Below are positions 11,001 to 22,173 of a stretch of DNA of 64,000 bases, one piece after another; position 1 is the first letter of the stretch, and the number at the start of each line of letters is the position of its first letter. The translations under genes were made by a program, and so were the position numbers. The DNA lies in assembly GCA_023014365.1 (NCBI GenBank), contig JAEBUN010000004.1, forward strand, positions 1,798,001 through 1,862,000, in the 5' to 3' direction. The stretch is from Lepiota brunneoincarnata (taxonomy: Eukaryota > Basidiomycota > Agaricomycetes > Agaricales > Agaricaceae). The notes under the pieces are model-generated. The model was not told the origin of the DNA and searched no databases. It saw nothing but the letters and a program-made list of their open reading frames with translations.

Positions 11001-12785
11001 GAAGTGTTGAGACCACATAGATGTCCTTCTTCTTGGTACGCCTGTAAAGAAAACCCGATTGGCGATCCAAACGACAGTGCATGTTTGCGCCTTACCCGAC
11101 CCAGTCAGCGAATTCCTTCGCATTGGGGACAGTAGCAGACAAGAGGATGATGTTGACGTGATCTGGAAGCATGATAATGACCTCTTCCCAGACCACACCT
11201 CGCTTAGAAGAACTTTAGCTCCAATGCTGGAAGGTCCACATGGGCGTATGTTTACCTCAGCATCGTTCACATAGTGAACCTCATCGAAGATCACAAACTC
11301 GACGTCTCTAATCAAGTCTGCACCCTTATAGAGCATACTCCTTAGTATTTCTGTCGTCATCACAAGGCACGTCGCCTCAGGATTGATCTGAACATCACCA
11401 GTGAGAATGCCAACCGAGGACGATGAGAATGTTTGCTTGAAGTCTCTAAACTTTTGATTCGATAAAGCTTTGATAGGCGATGTGTAGATAGAACTATCGC
11501 GCAGATCAGCCTGGACCTTTCTGGGGGGGGGAAGAGCTTAGTATACAAACCGCGTCATATGTTTCCCTGCGAGTGCGATAGCATACTCCGCTACAACCGT
11601 CTTTCCAGCGGATGTATGAGCAGCAACGAAAACGGAGTCCCCAAGTTCCAGGTGGTAGACAGCCTGCTTTTGGAAGGTGTCCAACTCAAAGGGATACTGT
11701 CCCCGCAGAAATGAGTCGGAGTGTCGGGTGAAATGGAGCGGGATACCTTATGTGCCATCTCTGGAACGAGTTCATGGAAGTTGGATAGTGGCGTATTGAC
11801 ATCGATGATGTGGGCCCAATCTCGTTTTTGGAGGTCAGCTCGGCGGGTACGTCTTTGAGGAGTTTTGATAGGCCTGAGGTTATTTCTCTGCAGGAATGTA
11901 TAGGTTCAGGGATCTCGTCTCAAGATGTGCTGTTAATGAACCCACAGAAATTGGGAGTAACTCATCTATTTCTGTTCGCTGCCCAGCGGGAACCATCTCG
12001 CCATTGAAATCTGCGCCTCCGGGCTGGGAAGGGTTTTATGAACCTGAGCAGGTTGTTCGATGGATACCACCCAAGAGCGGACATACCAATTTGCCGGTAA
12101 ATGTCTCTGCTACAGCGGCGGTTGTTTCATGGATATCAAGGTCCAGTACGTCGTCCTCTTCGCCACCGGGGAGCCGGAGCCCTCGACTGAGACCGGGAGC
12201 AATCGTTCGAAGCCGCTTGCTATCAACCGAAGGATACTCAGCTTTGACAATGATATCATCGAGGCCACCAGGAAGGAACGGTACAAAACCAGACTTCCCG
12301 CGTACGAAATTTTGGGCCGGGGCTGGGGTCCGATTGATTGATGTGGAAGTAAGACCATTCGCAAGGGGCGTATTTGGGGTCTGTAGGCATTTACGTACCA
12401 TCGGGCAGAATGGAGACGCAGGCTCACCTCTTCGCAGCCCACAATGCGGCCCTCAAGTCCTGCACGTACGAATGATACAGATGTAGGCGGAGGAGAGGTT
12501 TCCAGGGACAATAGACTTGGTATGGAGAGTTTGCGTTCCCAGGTACTGTATTCACGGATTAGCTGGTGGGTATTCTGAGTGGCCTCCACCGCACACTTGA
12601 TAAGTAGGGAGAAGGTATTTCGGAAACCCAGTTGGTGGAAGAAGAAGCTTGGATTCTATATCTCGGTGTACTTGCTCTTGGGAAGGTGGTCTTGCGAGAC
12701 CAAGTTCGTCTAAAAGTCTTTCAGCGTCATCTTTTCGCGGATTCACAGCACGGAGTATCAGTTCCGCTTGTTTGGAAATGTCCAT
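8030..12785 (-). CDS. SKI2: Ski2-family DExH RNA helicase (SKI complex)
   Basis: Cytoplasmic 3'-5' RNA helicase that, with Ski3 and Ski8, feeds mRNA to the exosome. N terminus [15 protein letters not shown]. Motif I reads [15 protein letters not shown] (about 11580-11635) and the Walker B box DEVHY lies in [16 protein letters not shown] (near 11290). Motif VI reads [12 protein letters not shown] (near 10020). The Gly/Arg-rich insertion [15 protein letters not shown] precedes [14 protein letters not shown], as in Ski2 rather than Mtr4. The C-terminal DSHCT/winged domain includes [20 protein letters not shown] and [20 protein letters not shown], with the stop at 8030. Length is about 1,250 residues, normal for Ski2. 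There are many 45-60 nt introns; I checked the 5' splice around 12600 and the one near 9930 and both keep frame. The stop of IST1 lies only 81 bp upstream on the same strand, so the promoter probably overlaps the IST1 3' UTR. Confidence 0.95.
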
Positions 12786-12866
12786 GGAGGATAAGTCGAA
12801 GTGATTGGCACAGCCACTTAATCAGCATAGTTATTATATAGTGTGTCATCCCATTCGCACGCTTGA

Positions 12867-14009
12867 CTACCGTTTCTTCAGTGCAGCAAACCTCTTAGCC
12901 AGAACATCAAAATCATCTTCCTCAGGAAGCTTCTTGGTCGGGGTCTGGGAAGAGGTAATATTCTCTCTTCCTTTCTCGTCCTCATCTTCTTGTCGAGCCG
13001 TGCTTCCCTCCTTGGTAACGTGTCCCGCGGCTTCCGTCTGCTGGGTATGGTCAGCGCAAGAGAATCGAGCAAGGGGGTTTGACGAAACCTTCTCTGTGTC
13101 TACGGCCTCCAAAGGATCTTGATACCAAGGAACGCCATAACCTTTCGCTATTTCTCTCAGATAACCATCCACTAGTTCGAGTGATGGTGTGTCGACCACC
13201 ATTTTACCCAAGACCTAGGAACACTTCAGGGTGAGGGACAAAATAGACCGCCATGGTATGCTGGGTACGTACACGGTCGCTGACACAGTTGTTGCGGTTC
13301 TCCATGACTCTAGCAGAAAATTCGCGCCCATACTTGTGCATCAGGATGTCTCTCATGACATGGAGCTCTAGACAAGATTTAGGTGTGACCCATAAATGAT
13401 GCGACGGCAGAGAGTACCTTTGAGCTCGGTTCGTGGAGCAGCGTAAATAATACTACAGACACCCTCATTGACAGCTTGAAGGAAAGAATGAGCTTGTAGA
13501 TTATCATCATCCTTCTGTCATGTACCTGGGTCTGGTTCCCGGGTGCTGGATCAAGATTCCATGAATAACGAGACGCAGGCATATGGTGAGGAGAAGGACG
13601 CATACGCTTGGTCCAAGAGACCAAATCTTGCTAGTAGAAGCTCGCAGTAGAGCTCAAGAAGTTCCAGCAGCTCATGGTGAATGTCCTCGTTGATGACTAT
13701 GGGTGGTGTAATTAACCCAATAAGGATAGTACGTAGAACTCACGACTCTCGACCTTGATCCGGGCAGTTTCGAGCTTTCCTCGCTCCAATAAGGTTGCGA
13801 TATCTCTCCGGGATGCTTTGGCCTGTGCTTCCTTCTTTTGCTGTAGCGTTCTGAGGCGCTGCACCGACAACCTGCAGGTTGTGTTGGTGATCTGTCAAGG
13901 TTGGAAGCTATGACGAACCGAAGCTGAACCTGAGTAGGCTGGTGTGAATAAGACTGTTAACTTTTGAACAGTAACAAACCTTTGCTTTTGCGGGATTCCA
14001 AGGTATCAT
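12867..14009 (-). CDS. IST1: IST1-like ESCRT-III regulator
   Basis: Ist1-family protein that binds Did2/CHMP1 and Vps4 and regulates ESCRT-III disassembly at endosomes. Start MIPWNPAKAK at 14009, then two short introns give VQLRLSVQRLRTLQQKKEAQ, the opening helix of the Ist1 domain. It continues with SRRDIATLLERGKLETARIK, the NEDIHHELLELLELYCELL region, YAAPRTELKELHVMRDILMH and the helix VDTPSLELVDGYLREIAKGY. The tail after VPWYQDPLE is acidic and Pro/Thr-rich and ends in a basic LAKRFAALKKR. The C-terminal MIM-like helix (FDVLAKRFAALK) fits a Vps4 MIT-binding element; that detail is inference. It shares a divergent upstream region with the RasGEF gene. Confidence 0.93.
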
Positions 14010-14458
14010 AAGAGCACAGGGACTACTTGTGACCCGAGTCGTGACGAATGGACAAACCTGGGCACGTCTCCTGTCCCAAGCTGGTCTGATGATCAGTCAC
14101 AGCCACGAAGGGGTCAATGTGTTTTACGGTCTTCGCATGCAGTTAATGGGCCTTGCGGCCTTGGATTTTATGTACCTTACGGGGTAGGCTGGTACACAGC
14201 TCTGATGTTGAGTTCGAATTACGCTCGGGCCCACGCTCGGACCCCCGCGGGTGCGGCGCCTGCTGCTGTACTATTAGGGTTGCCACTCCCGACCGGAATC
14301 TTCCTGGCAACACCGCTTCAGTGTAGTGACTGGGAAGATATGCGTGCGTGTGTGTGTGTGTGATGTCAAACAGTTGTCAACCTAACCTCTGCTTGTTTAC
14401 CATCTCATCCTTATCCACAGCGAAACCAACTCCTTTCCTATCCCGACACTTCCATACC
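14010..14458. promoter_or_regulatory. Divergent intergenic region between IST1 and the RasGEF gene
   Basis: About 450 bp between divergent start codons. It holds a GC-rich segment (14220-14260) with a short direct repeat of ACGCTCGG and, nearer the RasGEF gene, a (GT)n run at 14348-14362 followed by pyrimidine-rich sequence. No gene is seen. No specific transcription-factor site is claimed. Confidence 0.5.
14348..14362. repeat. Short (GT)n microsatellite
   Basis: Seven and a half GT units about 100 bp upstream of the RasGEF start codon. Likely polymorphic; no function is implied. Confidence 0.8.
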
Positions 14459-16813
14459 ATGAATCCCTCCCGCTCACAAATGCGGCAGTCTCTCCACATC
14501 CGTATTGACCCATCCCCATATGACCCAGAAGTCATCATTTCCCCCGATTCCGCCTCTCCATCACCATTGTCGGGCTGGGTAAGCGCCGGAACCGCCAGGA
14601 CAACACCAACCAGCGGAGGCTCAGACCAAGAGGAATTCTCCGTCCTCTGCATGTACGACTTCCAAGGCGCCGATGCAGACCAGCTTTCCTTCCGCAAAAA
14701 TGAAATTCTCATAATCGTGAAGCAGGAAAATACAGGGATGGTGGGCAGCAATGCGCAAAGGAGGGGATGTCATAGGTTGGGTTCCCAGAGCTTTTGTGAA
14801 TATTTTGACAGAGGAGATGGCGGATAAGCTATCTGGTGTGCGGGAGGAGCTACGGGTCTACGAGTATGATGCCGAACAGCTCTATTCAGCCCCCGTCTCG
14901 CGCAACAACCCCTTTTACGACCGAGATCCCGAACCAGCCCCGGCACCGAAACCTGTCAGGGTGCGAGACTCTTCTATACTCCTACTGTCGTGGCGTTCTA
15001 TTTGTTCTGACCTATAGTGCGCTCTCCCAGGTATCTCCTCGAGTCGTCAGACCATCAGATCGTAGTGGGCAAGATCGCCGTCGCCAGCACCACGCCGCTC
15101 GCAATGGGGTCGGTTCGTTGGTATACACCCCTCCTTCCCCGACTACGCCCGTGCCCCGGCCGCCCAGCCGGAACAAGCCTACTCCTCCAACACCGAAGGG
15201 GGTTGAACCACTGGGTTCGGTGCCAGGTCCGAGCATGCGCCATCGGCCCGCAGTAGATATTCGAGGACACACGAGCCCTGATATAACTGGTTCCATTGGT
15301 GCTCAGGATAGGCGTCCTTGTGTTGGCCGGGCGAGGGCGCTAGTTACCGAAGATAATTTGCCACCTGTATTGGTCCTACGGGCGACGGTGCCTCGCTATC
15401 TACAGCCACGTTTCGAGGATCAGCTGGAGCTGGATGCCGATGGTCAGGTTCGCCGTGGTTCGGTCCCGGCTCTGGCGGAAAAACTGATAAGTATGTGCCC
15501 ATTATTTTGGTACAGGGGAACATTTATTCAGATATTTTGCTAGGGTCGAATGTAGACGGCAAGAATTTCCAAGCTATTTTCCTCACGACGTTCCGCACTT
15601 TTATGACTGCGGATGCCTTGTTTGAAGTGCTCGTCGAATATTATCATGCCCCTCAGCCTGATGGCCTAAGTCCATCAGAACTCAGGATTGGGAGGAGAGG
15701 GGAAAGTTTCGGACACAACGCAAGGTTCTGGAGATATTCACAGACTGGTTGCAGTCCAACTATCTTCTACAGGAAGAGCCGCATATCGCTGGTCGGTTAA
15801 CTGAGTTTCTACAGTCTATAACGACTGGATCGAACGCCAAGGTTTCCCGGCTGATACAAGATCGGATTAAAGACTTGGTATGGGGTCATGTTGGGTGGTT
15901 ATTTCCAGGGTTACTCATATCACCGAAACAGACATTCTCCATTGGGAGTCCTATCAACATCTCCCCCTCAACCAATCCAAGGAGGCCAAGACGACCGAGG
16001 TGTTTGAAGCCCGAATTTTTGAAGATCGAGCCTGGCGATATTGCGGAACAACTATCGGTTATACAGTTTGAGTCGTATTCCAAAATCACACCCCACGAGT
16101 GCATTACGTATGTCAAGTGCCAGAAGGGGAGTGGCACGTCCAATCTTCGCGAGTTCTGCGCCTGGCACGATAAAGTAGGGTTCTGGGTACAGACTAGTAT
16201 CCTCACCATCGAGACGATGAAGAAGAGGGCTGAAACAGTTGACCACTGGATAAAGATTGCAGAGGTGAGCTTGAAGACCATTTAAAACTGATGGTGCTCT
16301 CTTACACGCCTTCTCTAGAAATGTCGCTCAATCAGCAATATCGCCTCTATGAGCGCAATCATCACTGCTCTCTCCAGCACCGTCATAACGAGGCTACCCC
16401 TGACATGGGCTCACGTCAATCGAAAGTCGAATTGGGAATCGTTACTCCGATTCAATGACCCCTCTGGCGGGTTTGCGACGTATCGAAACCTCAACAACGT
16501 CGCGGGGCCTTGTGTACCGCTCGTTAACATGTACCTGACGGACCTGGCACATATTAATGACCAGTACAGCGACAAGGAGTTGCAAATATGTTTTCACAAG
16601 AGAAAACGGTTCTATGAGGTAGTGTCAACGATGCTTCGTCATCAAAATCAGCCTTACCCCCCCGCACTGGATGAACTGGTCGCGTTTATTCGTCAGCATC
16701 TGCAAGAGCCACCGAAAGATTTGGCGTGGCTTTGGTCGAAGAGTCATGAGGTGCAGCAATCAGAACTCGCACACGCCGATATTCGGAAGGGGCTGGAGAA
16801 GGCAGGGTTCTAA
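14459..16813 (+). CDS. CDC25: Cdc25-type Ras guanine nucleotide exchange factor with SH3 domain
   Basis: Activates Ras by GDP-GTP exchange upstream of adenylate cyclase and MAPK pathways. The N terminus is disordered. An SH3 domain follows (EEFSVLCMYDFQGADADQLS then WWAAMRKGG and GWVPRAFVNIL). Next comes a RasGEF_N (REM) domain (VPALAEKLI; FQAIFLTTFRTFMTADALFE; KVLEIFTDWLQSNYLLQEE). The catalytic Cdc25 domain runs from IEPGDIAEQLSVIQFESYSK to the C terminus, with the helical-hairpin region IITALSSTVITRLPLTWAHV and NLNNVAGPCVPLVNMYLTDL. A 41-nt intron at 15494-15534 restores frame (KLI|NILLGSN). Two places cannot be rescued by a normal intron: a one-base gain in GGG at 14735-14737 inside the SH3 domain, and a one-base loss near 15680 (SEL|QDWEERG). 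Both are homopolymer-type and may be sequence errors, so the gene is called as real but flagged. Confidence 0.88.
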
Positions 16814-17083
16814 GCTTAAGGGTACCCTCGCCTAGACGCAGCGACTTGGATGACTCTTCGGACAATTTGTATATATATGTAGGGTTCTATATGCTCACCT
16901 CTGTACCATTTTGTTTGTTATGGACGTAGGTGCATTAGAAGGGACAGAATCAGATAGTGCGTAAAGTGTATATATCCCAGAAGTCCAAATTCTGTGAGGA
17001 AAAACGTAGGTTACATGGGGAAGTGGCAAGTGATGTGTGCGAACACCAGTCGTGATTGTAGTCTGGTGGTATACGGTGATCTC

Positions 17084-18092
17084 CTAGCAGTTGCAGGCTC
17101 CATCCCGGTCCTGTAGGTTGGCCTGTCGGTTGAGGTCAACGCCTGATCTTGTACCAGGTCCTGCTCTTGTGGCACCACCAGGCCGTGCACCGGGAGAGGC
17201 AGTCAATGGCAGTTTCTTAGCTGGAGATATAGTGAGAGGTGTTGTTCGAAACCACTTCTGATGGAACACTGACCTATAGCTGTGAAAACCTCTGCCACAC
17301 CTTCACCGGTCTTCGCACTTGTCTCGGCCCACATGAGACCTTCTCCCTCTGCGTATTTCTTGGCCTCCTCCTGTGAAACCTGGCGACGAGCGGCAAGGTC
17401 GGACTTGTTTCCACAGAGTGCAATCACAATGTTGGGATCCGCCTGCCGCTGGAGTTCGCGTATCCAGGTACGAGCCTTTTCAAGGGACGTCGACTGGGTG
17501 ATATCATACACAACAACAGCACAGTTGGCATTGCGGTAGTACATGGGTGCCTAGATGGAGGTTCGATTACATGAGGTAGGCGGCAACACGAGGCAAGGAA
17601 CTTGCCAGAGACTGGAGGAGATAGGCTGAGCTGAGCTGTAAAGCTTGCATGCAGGGAGAGAATACACACCTTGTACCGCTCCTGTCCGGCTGTGTCCCTA
17701 GAGCGGAGGTGAGCTAAGGGGATGAGATGTAGACAAGAGTAGTAGTACCATATCTCAAACTTGACTGTGGACTGATCATCAAGGGTTACTGTCTGTGTGA
17801 GGAAAGCAGCTGGGAAGGTGGGTGAGCGAGGTAGCTAAAAGATAGATTGAAGTGGTGCAGACCGCCTATTGTGCTCTCCCGGTAGTCATCGAACTGGTCC
17901 TTAACGAAGCGGAGAACGAGACTATGGGGTAATGAGTAAGAGCGGGCAGATGGGGGTGGTAGAAGAAAAGTCACCTAGACTTGCCAACAGCAGATTCTCC
18001 TGAGACAGGGTGAGTAATTGGAGAGGAGTGGGGGGCAGAAAGGGTCAGGACGAACCTAAGAGGACGAGCTTAAACTGATACTGCTTCGACAT
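17084..18092 (-). CDS. YPT5: Rab5/Ypt5-like small GTPase
   Basis: Early-endosome Rab GTPase (Rab5/Vps21/Ypt5) that controls endosome fusion and PI3P signalling. First exon MSKQYQFKLVLLG, then ESAVGKSS (G1), LVLRFVKDQFDDYRESTIG (switch I), VKFEIW and DTAGQE (G3), YYRNANCAVVVYDIT, GNKSDL (G4) and ETSAKTG (G5), and a hypervariable tail ending GACNC. The CxC ending fits double geranylgeranylation. The FDDYRESTIG effector loop and YYRNANCAVVVYDI identify the Rab5 branch. There are at least five short introns, several in the phosphate-binding region as usual for fungal Rabs. The length of about 210 residues is normal. It is transcribed divergently from the Mei2-like gene and convergently with the RasGEF gene. 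Confidence 0.95.
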
Positions 18093-18464
18093 GGTTGTGT
18101 GCACAAGGCTAAGTGGGGTGATGTGACTGCCTTCCCGCAGCACGGTGTGATGTGACCCGATTTCGGCTGTTGCCGGGCGGTGGTGAGAGTGGCTTAGTGG
18201 GAATCATGCCGGCCAGTTTTCCGGCCAGTTTTCTCTCCTCCCCTGTCAAGTCGTATCTGCCAACCGTGCAGTTCTCCATAGTCGGGGTTCTCTGAGTACT
18301 GAGTCTGAGCTCTATCGTCGCTGCCATCTGTCTTCCCCGTTCGCACCACCTCAGCTCTGCCCTCTACCTCACTGTGCTTACCTCGTTCCCTTCTCCTTGT
18401 GCACACACGCCACGTCACTGAGACACTTGCAACCCGTAAAATTTTCGTACATTTCTGAGAAACT
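18093..18464. promoter_or_regulatory. Divergent intergenic region between Rab5 and the Mei2-like gene
   Basis: About 370 bp separating two divergent start codons. The side toward the Mei2-like gene is pyrimidine-rich (near 18330-18400). No coding potential of its own is seen. Confidence 0.5.
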
Positions 18465-21076
18465 ATGAATCGTCACCATCCATATGGCGGAAGCTTTGAC
18501 GGTCACCGGCGGGGCGGTTCTCCTTCCGGTCCTGGTCCCGACAGATCACATCGTTTTCAAGAGAGAGGTGGTGGTGGGGGTTATCGCGGTAGAGGCGGTT
18601 ATGGCCGAGGAAGGGGCGGAGGTGCCAGCGGTGCCAGCAGTGGAGGTTATGGGTCCTATGACGGAGGGTTACACGGGGGATATGAACAACCCACCCCCCA
18701 TGGCGACATGGAAGCCTACAATGAGTATGACTCGCAGGCTACCTCTCAAGATCCCTATTATCAAAGTATCGGTCCTTATTCAAATACTTCAGCTGGCTAC
18801 AACCAGGGCTACGGGAAATATGAAGGTGCGCTAACAGTTAAGACTTGAATTACCTCGAAAAAAAAGGACAGCGAGGAGCAGCTGTTGCTGTAATCCAGCG
18901 CTTTAAGGCACGCGGAAAGTGGGAAACACTCGATGATCTTGAATGGACTCTGTCAGCTTAAGCTAAATGTTAGCGAGAGCCAGGTGGTGAAGTCTACGAG
19001 GTCATTCTACCCGGATCGAGAGATGCTTATATCCCAAGTCGATCGTCCTTATCGATAAGACGCTGTGTTGACCTTGAATTGCCCCTGTCCGCGTGCAGTG
19101 GACGCTATGTCCTTGTTTCGCTCAATTCCTTTTTGTGCTATTTCGGAGCGGTTCTCACACCTATGTTGTTCCAACTAGACGGTCCAGCGAACGGTTATGA
19201 TGACGAGGGTGGCGGCTATTCTCGCGGTCCCCGACGCCCCATGCGTAAAGAGAAAGACGACAAAGCACACGATTCCATTATTGAAGAGCGCATACAACGT
19301 GAGCGTCCTTGTCGGACACTGTTCATACGCAATATCAAGGCAAGTAAAATTGTCTGGCGAAACGCGTCGTATGCGTCACTAAGACTTGATGCATCGCACT
19401 AGTACGAAACGAACAGCGACGATGTTCGGCGCCAATTTGAGGAATATGGTGATATCAAAACCTTCTTCGACCTGATTTCGACACGTGGAATGGTCTTCGT
19501 GACCTATGTGAGTTGCCTTGTGTCATTGACGCCCGCTGCTAGTTTACGCCAGTGAGCAGTATGACCTCCGCTCTGCAGAACGCGCCCGAGATCGCCTACA
19601 AGGTTCTGAAATCAGCGGTCGTCCTGTAAGTGTTCACATTCGCCATCTCATGGCAGCCAATCTCATCTTTTGTTCAGATCGATGTTCATTATTCTCTTCC
19701 CCGTGATGATCAAAAGGGCCCTGAAAGGGAGAGGAATCAGGTGAGTGTTGTTGACATGTACCAACGATGCCGGTGCTGATGCAAGTCGCAGCAATTCCAA
19801 GGAACTCTTCAGATCACCTTGAGAGGCTCTCCGTCCGGCCAGCCGATCGATGACAATGAGGTCCGCCGCAAATTTCAACAGTTTGGTGACATCAAGTCCA
19901 TACGGTCAGTCAATGACCGAATCGAGTGAGCTGTGTCTATTTTCGGTTTTGATTGGTGCTCATCGTCCATTAGCTCCAGATATGTCGAGTTTTACGATAC
20001 TCGGGTATGTTTCAGAGCCCAATATTTGGTGACCGCATGCTGAAAGGCTTCGAGGCTTGTGACGATGCTTTTGATCGTCTGCGCCACCAGAGCTTACAGG
20101 ACGGTGTGATGGACATCGTCTTTGCTTGGGATAATAGTGAAGGGCAATCCGATACCCGGTTGGTACCCCTCCCCCTATTTTTTGTTTTTTACTCTTTCTC
20201 AGTCTTCAATCCCAGGAGTGGAGGCCCGCGGGATTGGGATGAGGGTCACAGGGGACGCGTTGGAGGCCGTGGCCGGGGTCGTGGTCGTGGCAGAGGTGGC
20301 CACTCCAACAATGATTGGGACGATAGACGTGATTATGGCCGAGACCGTGAACCACGCCGAGGACGTCACGACGATGATCACGGTGGTCGCATGGGGAGAG
20401 GCGGCGGCGGCTACAATGATAGATACGACAACCGGGGAGGTTATAGCGGCCCACCCCCTGGTGGATATGGTAATGGCCCAACACCAGCTTCGTACGATGC
20501 GCCCCCGTCTATGAACCAGCTACCCGCTCCAGGAGGAGTATGTAACCCCTCTAACACAACCCATACCTCACGCTTACCATTTTGCCCTAGTCATCGGATG
20601 ACCGTCTTGAACAAGCCAGAAAGGTCCAACAATTGCTAGCCGCACTAAAACAACCTCAACCAGGCGCACCCCCTGTAATACCTCCTCATACAGCTACTCC
20701 CCCGATTCCGCCGCCAATGCAACCACCGCCCCCTACAATGCATCCGTACCCGTCATACCCACCCGCCTCTACCCTTCAGCAACCGCCTTACCCCGCCCTG
20801 CCACCCAGTAGTACCTACACTGGAGTACCGCCGCCGACGGTTCCCCAGGTTCCACCTATCCAATCACCTGCGAATGCCGCGGGTCTCCCTCCCAATATCA
20901 TGGCACTGCTGCAAACGGCACAGCAGCGCCAACCAACTCCGACACAGTATGGAGCGCCACCTGCAATGGGTGGCCCACCGCCCGCAGTAGCAACAGCACC
21001 ACCACCACCCGCGCCCCAGTTCCAACAGCTTCTAAGTTACTTGGTGCGTCCAAATCACGAGCAGTTGCCGTCTTGA
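18465..21076 (+). CDS. Mei2-like RNA-binding protein with RGG boxes
   Basis: RNA-binding protein. The N terminus is Gly/Arg/Tyr-rich (RGG-like repeats). RRM1 runs from RTLFIRNIK to RPIDVHYSLPRDDQKG with RNP-like GMVFVTYYDLRSAERA. RRM2 runs from GTLQITLRG to MDIVFAWD with SRYVEFYDTRACDDAF. The RNP pairs and the spacing follow RRM1-RRM2 of Mei2 and plant AML proteins. A second Gly/Arg-rich tract and a Pro/Gln-rich tail follow; no third, Mei2-specific RRM is seen. Intron 1 (18826-19178) is 353 nt, far longer than the other introns in the window. The last exon is ambiguous: reading on gives a stop at 21076, while splicing GTGCGT...CCGTAG from 21040 gives the end QTQAGNKQ at about 21120. A role in meiosis or growth control is inferred from the family only. 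Confidence 0.82.
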
Positions 21077-21120
21077 CAACTTAAACGTCCGTAGCAAACA
21101 CAGGCAGGCAACAAACAATG

Positions 21121-21482
21121 ATTCCATACATTTGACGCTCCGTTTACCCTTCGCTGTTAGATGTTTTGGAACTTGCAATTATCGTTATTCCTATGATTTC
21201 TGCTTGATTTCGTGTTTTTCTATGCCGGGTGCCCGGCAGGAATAAAATTGTTGTTTTATCCCGAGGTTGGACGAAAAGGGTAAAGACACAACCCTGACCG
21301 AAGACAACACGGCCACGTGAAAGGCAGACGCTAACTACACATTGGAGCCACCCACTAATCTTCGAAGAATCTCACAGTTCTGACGCCAACCACCGAACGC
21401 TGGGAGTTTTCACGCAAGCTCCGATATCCACCACAAGCGTGCTCAGCGCCATCGAATGACGATTTTTGATAATCGACGTACA
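21121..21482. other. Intergenic region between the Mei2-like and LAMTOR2-like genes
   Basis: Contains an AATAAA-like signal near 21240 that may polyadenylate the Mei2-like transcript, and a palindromic CACGTG at 21314-21319, 164 bp upstream of the LAMTOR2-like start. No coding sequence is recognised. Confidence 0.4.
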
Positions 21483-22065
21483 ATGCTAGTACTATCGACA
21501 TTGCATAATCTTCTTTCTCAAATCCTGTCCCCTGGGAGATTGCATACCGCGGCACTCCTCACACCTACGGGAGAGCTGGTTTCAGTCGCATCGAAACCAC
21601 AGAGACCGAAGGACGAGGTTCGCGTGATTGTTGGGCTCAGCGGGGAAGTGTGGCGCGAGACAAAAGATCAGGGAGTGGGCATGGTCGATAGTGAGGTGAG
21701 TGTTCATTTGTATCTGCACACCAGATCGCTGCTCACGATTGTGCTCGCATCCATGGCAGCTGGGAAGGATCGTTGTCCTACCCGTTGATGACAGCCCAGA
21801 TAACACTGACCCCGGACGGTTCGCTCGTCGACCACCTCTCATGCTATTAGCGTTAAACTCAACCGATGTCGTGGAGTGGGATGAACTGCGGACAAAGGTG
21901 CGAGCGGCTTTTCTTACTTTTTAAACTGGGCTGAGAAGAGCATTGTACTCCTAGGGTTCTGTGCTTGCGTCGCATTTGGCGAAGCCGTTGGGCCAGTTTC
22001 GAGAATATTTGATACCACCGAATCCAAACGGACCAACATCTCCGAGCTCGACGCGTCTTGTGTAG
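21483..22065 (+). CDS. LAMTOR2: LAMTOR2-like Roadblock/LC7 protein (Ragulator/EGO subunit)
   Basis: Small Roadblock-fold protein expected on the vacuole/late-endosome surface as part of the Ragulator/EGO scaffold for Rag GTPases and TORC1. Start MLVLSTLHNLLSQILSPGRL at 21483, then LHTAALLTPTGELVSVASK, equivalent to the LAMTOR2 strand in which a granting nucleotide of text reads as TLLLNNEGSLLAYSG in animals. Two introns, 21696-21759 (GTGAGT...GGCAG) and one beginning near 21898 (GTGCGA...CCTAG), give VDSE|LGRIVVLPVDD and ELRTK|GSVLASHL. The last helix, LASHLAKPLGQFREYL, corresponds to the LAMTOR2 C-terminal helix. The length of about 150 residues is somewhat larger than the animal protein (125) because of a Pro-rich insertion and a short tail. 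Family fold is strong; the exact LAMTOR2 orthology is likely but not proven. Confidence 0.78.
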
Positions 22066-22173
22066 TTCATCTTGGGGAGTGCCACTTTGCAGTAGATAAT
22101 TTATTAAGTAGACCTGTACCGTATATCACACGCCGTAGAGTCCTCAGAGGAACGCGGGAATAATCGTAACGCG

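Noticed and set aside
14712..14737. A 19-nt intron (GTGAAG...TACAG) to repair the SH3 frame of the RasGEF
   Set aside because: Far too short to splice, and it would delete SH3 residues that align with the family.
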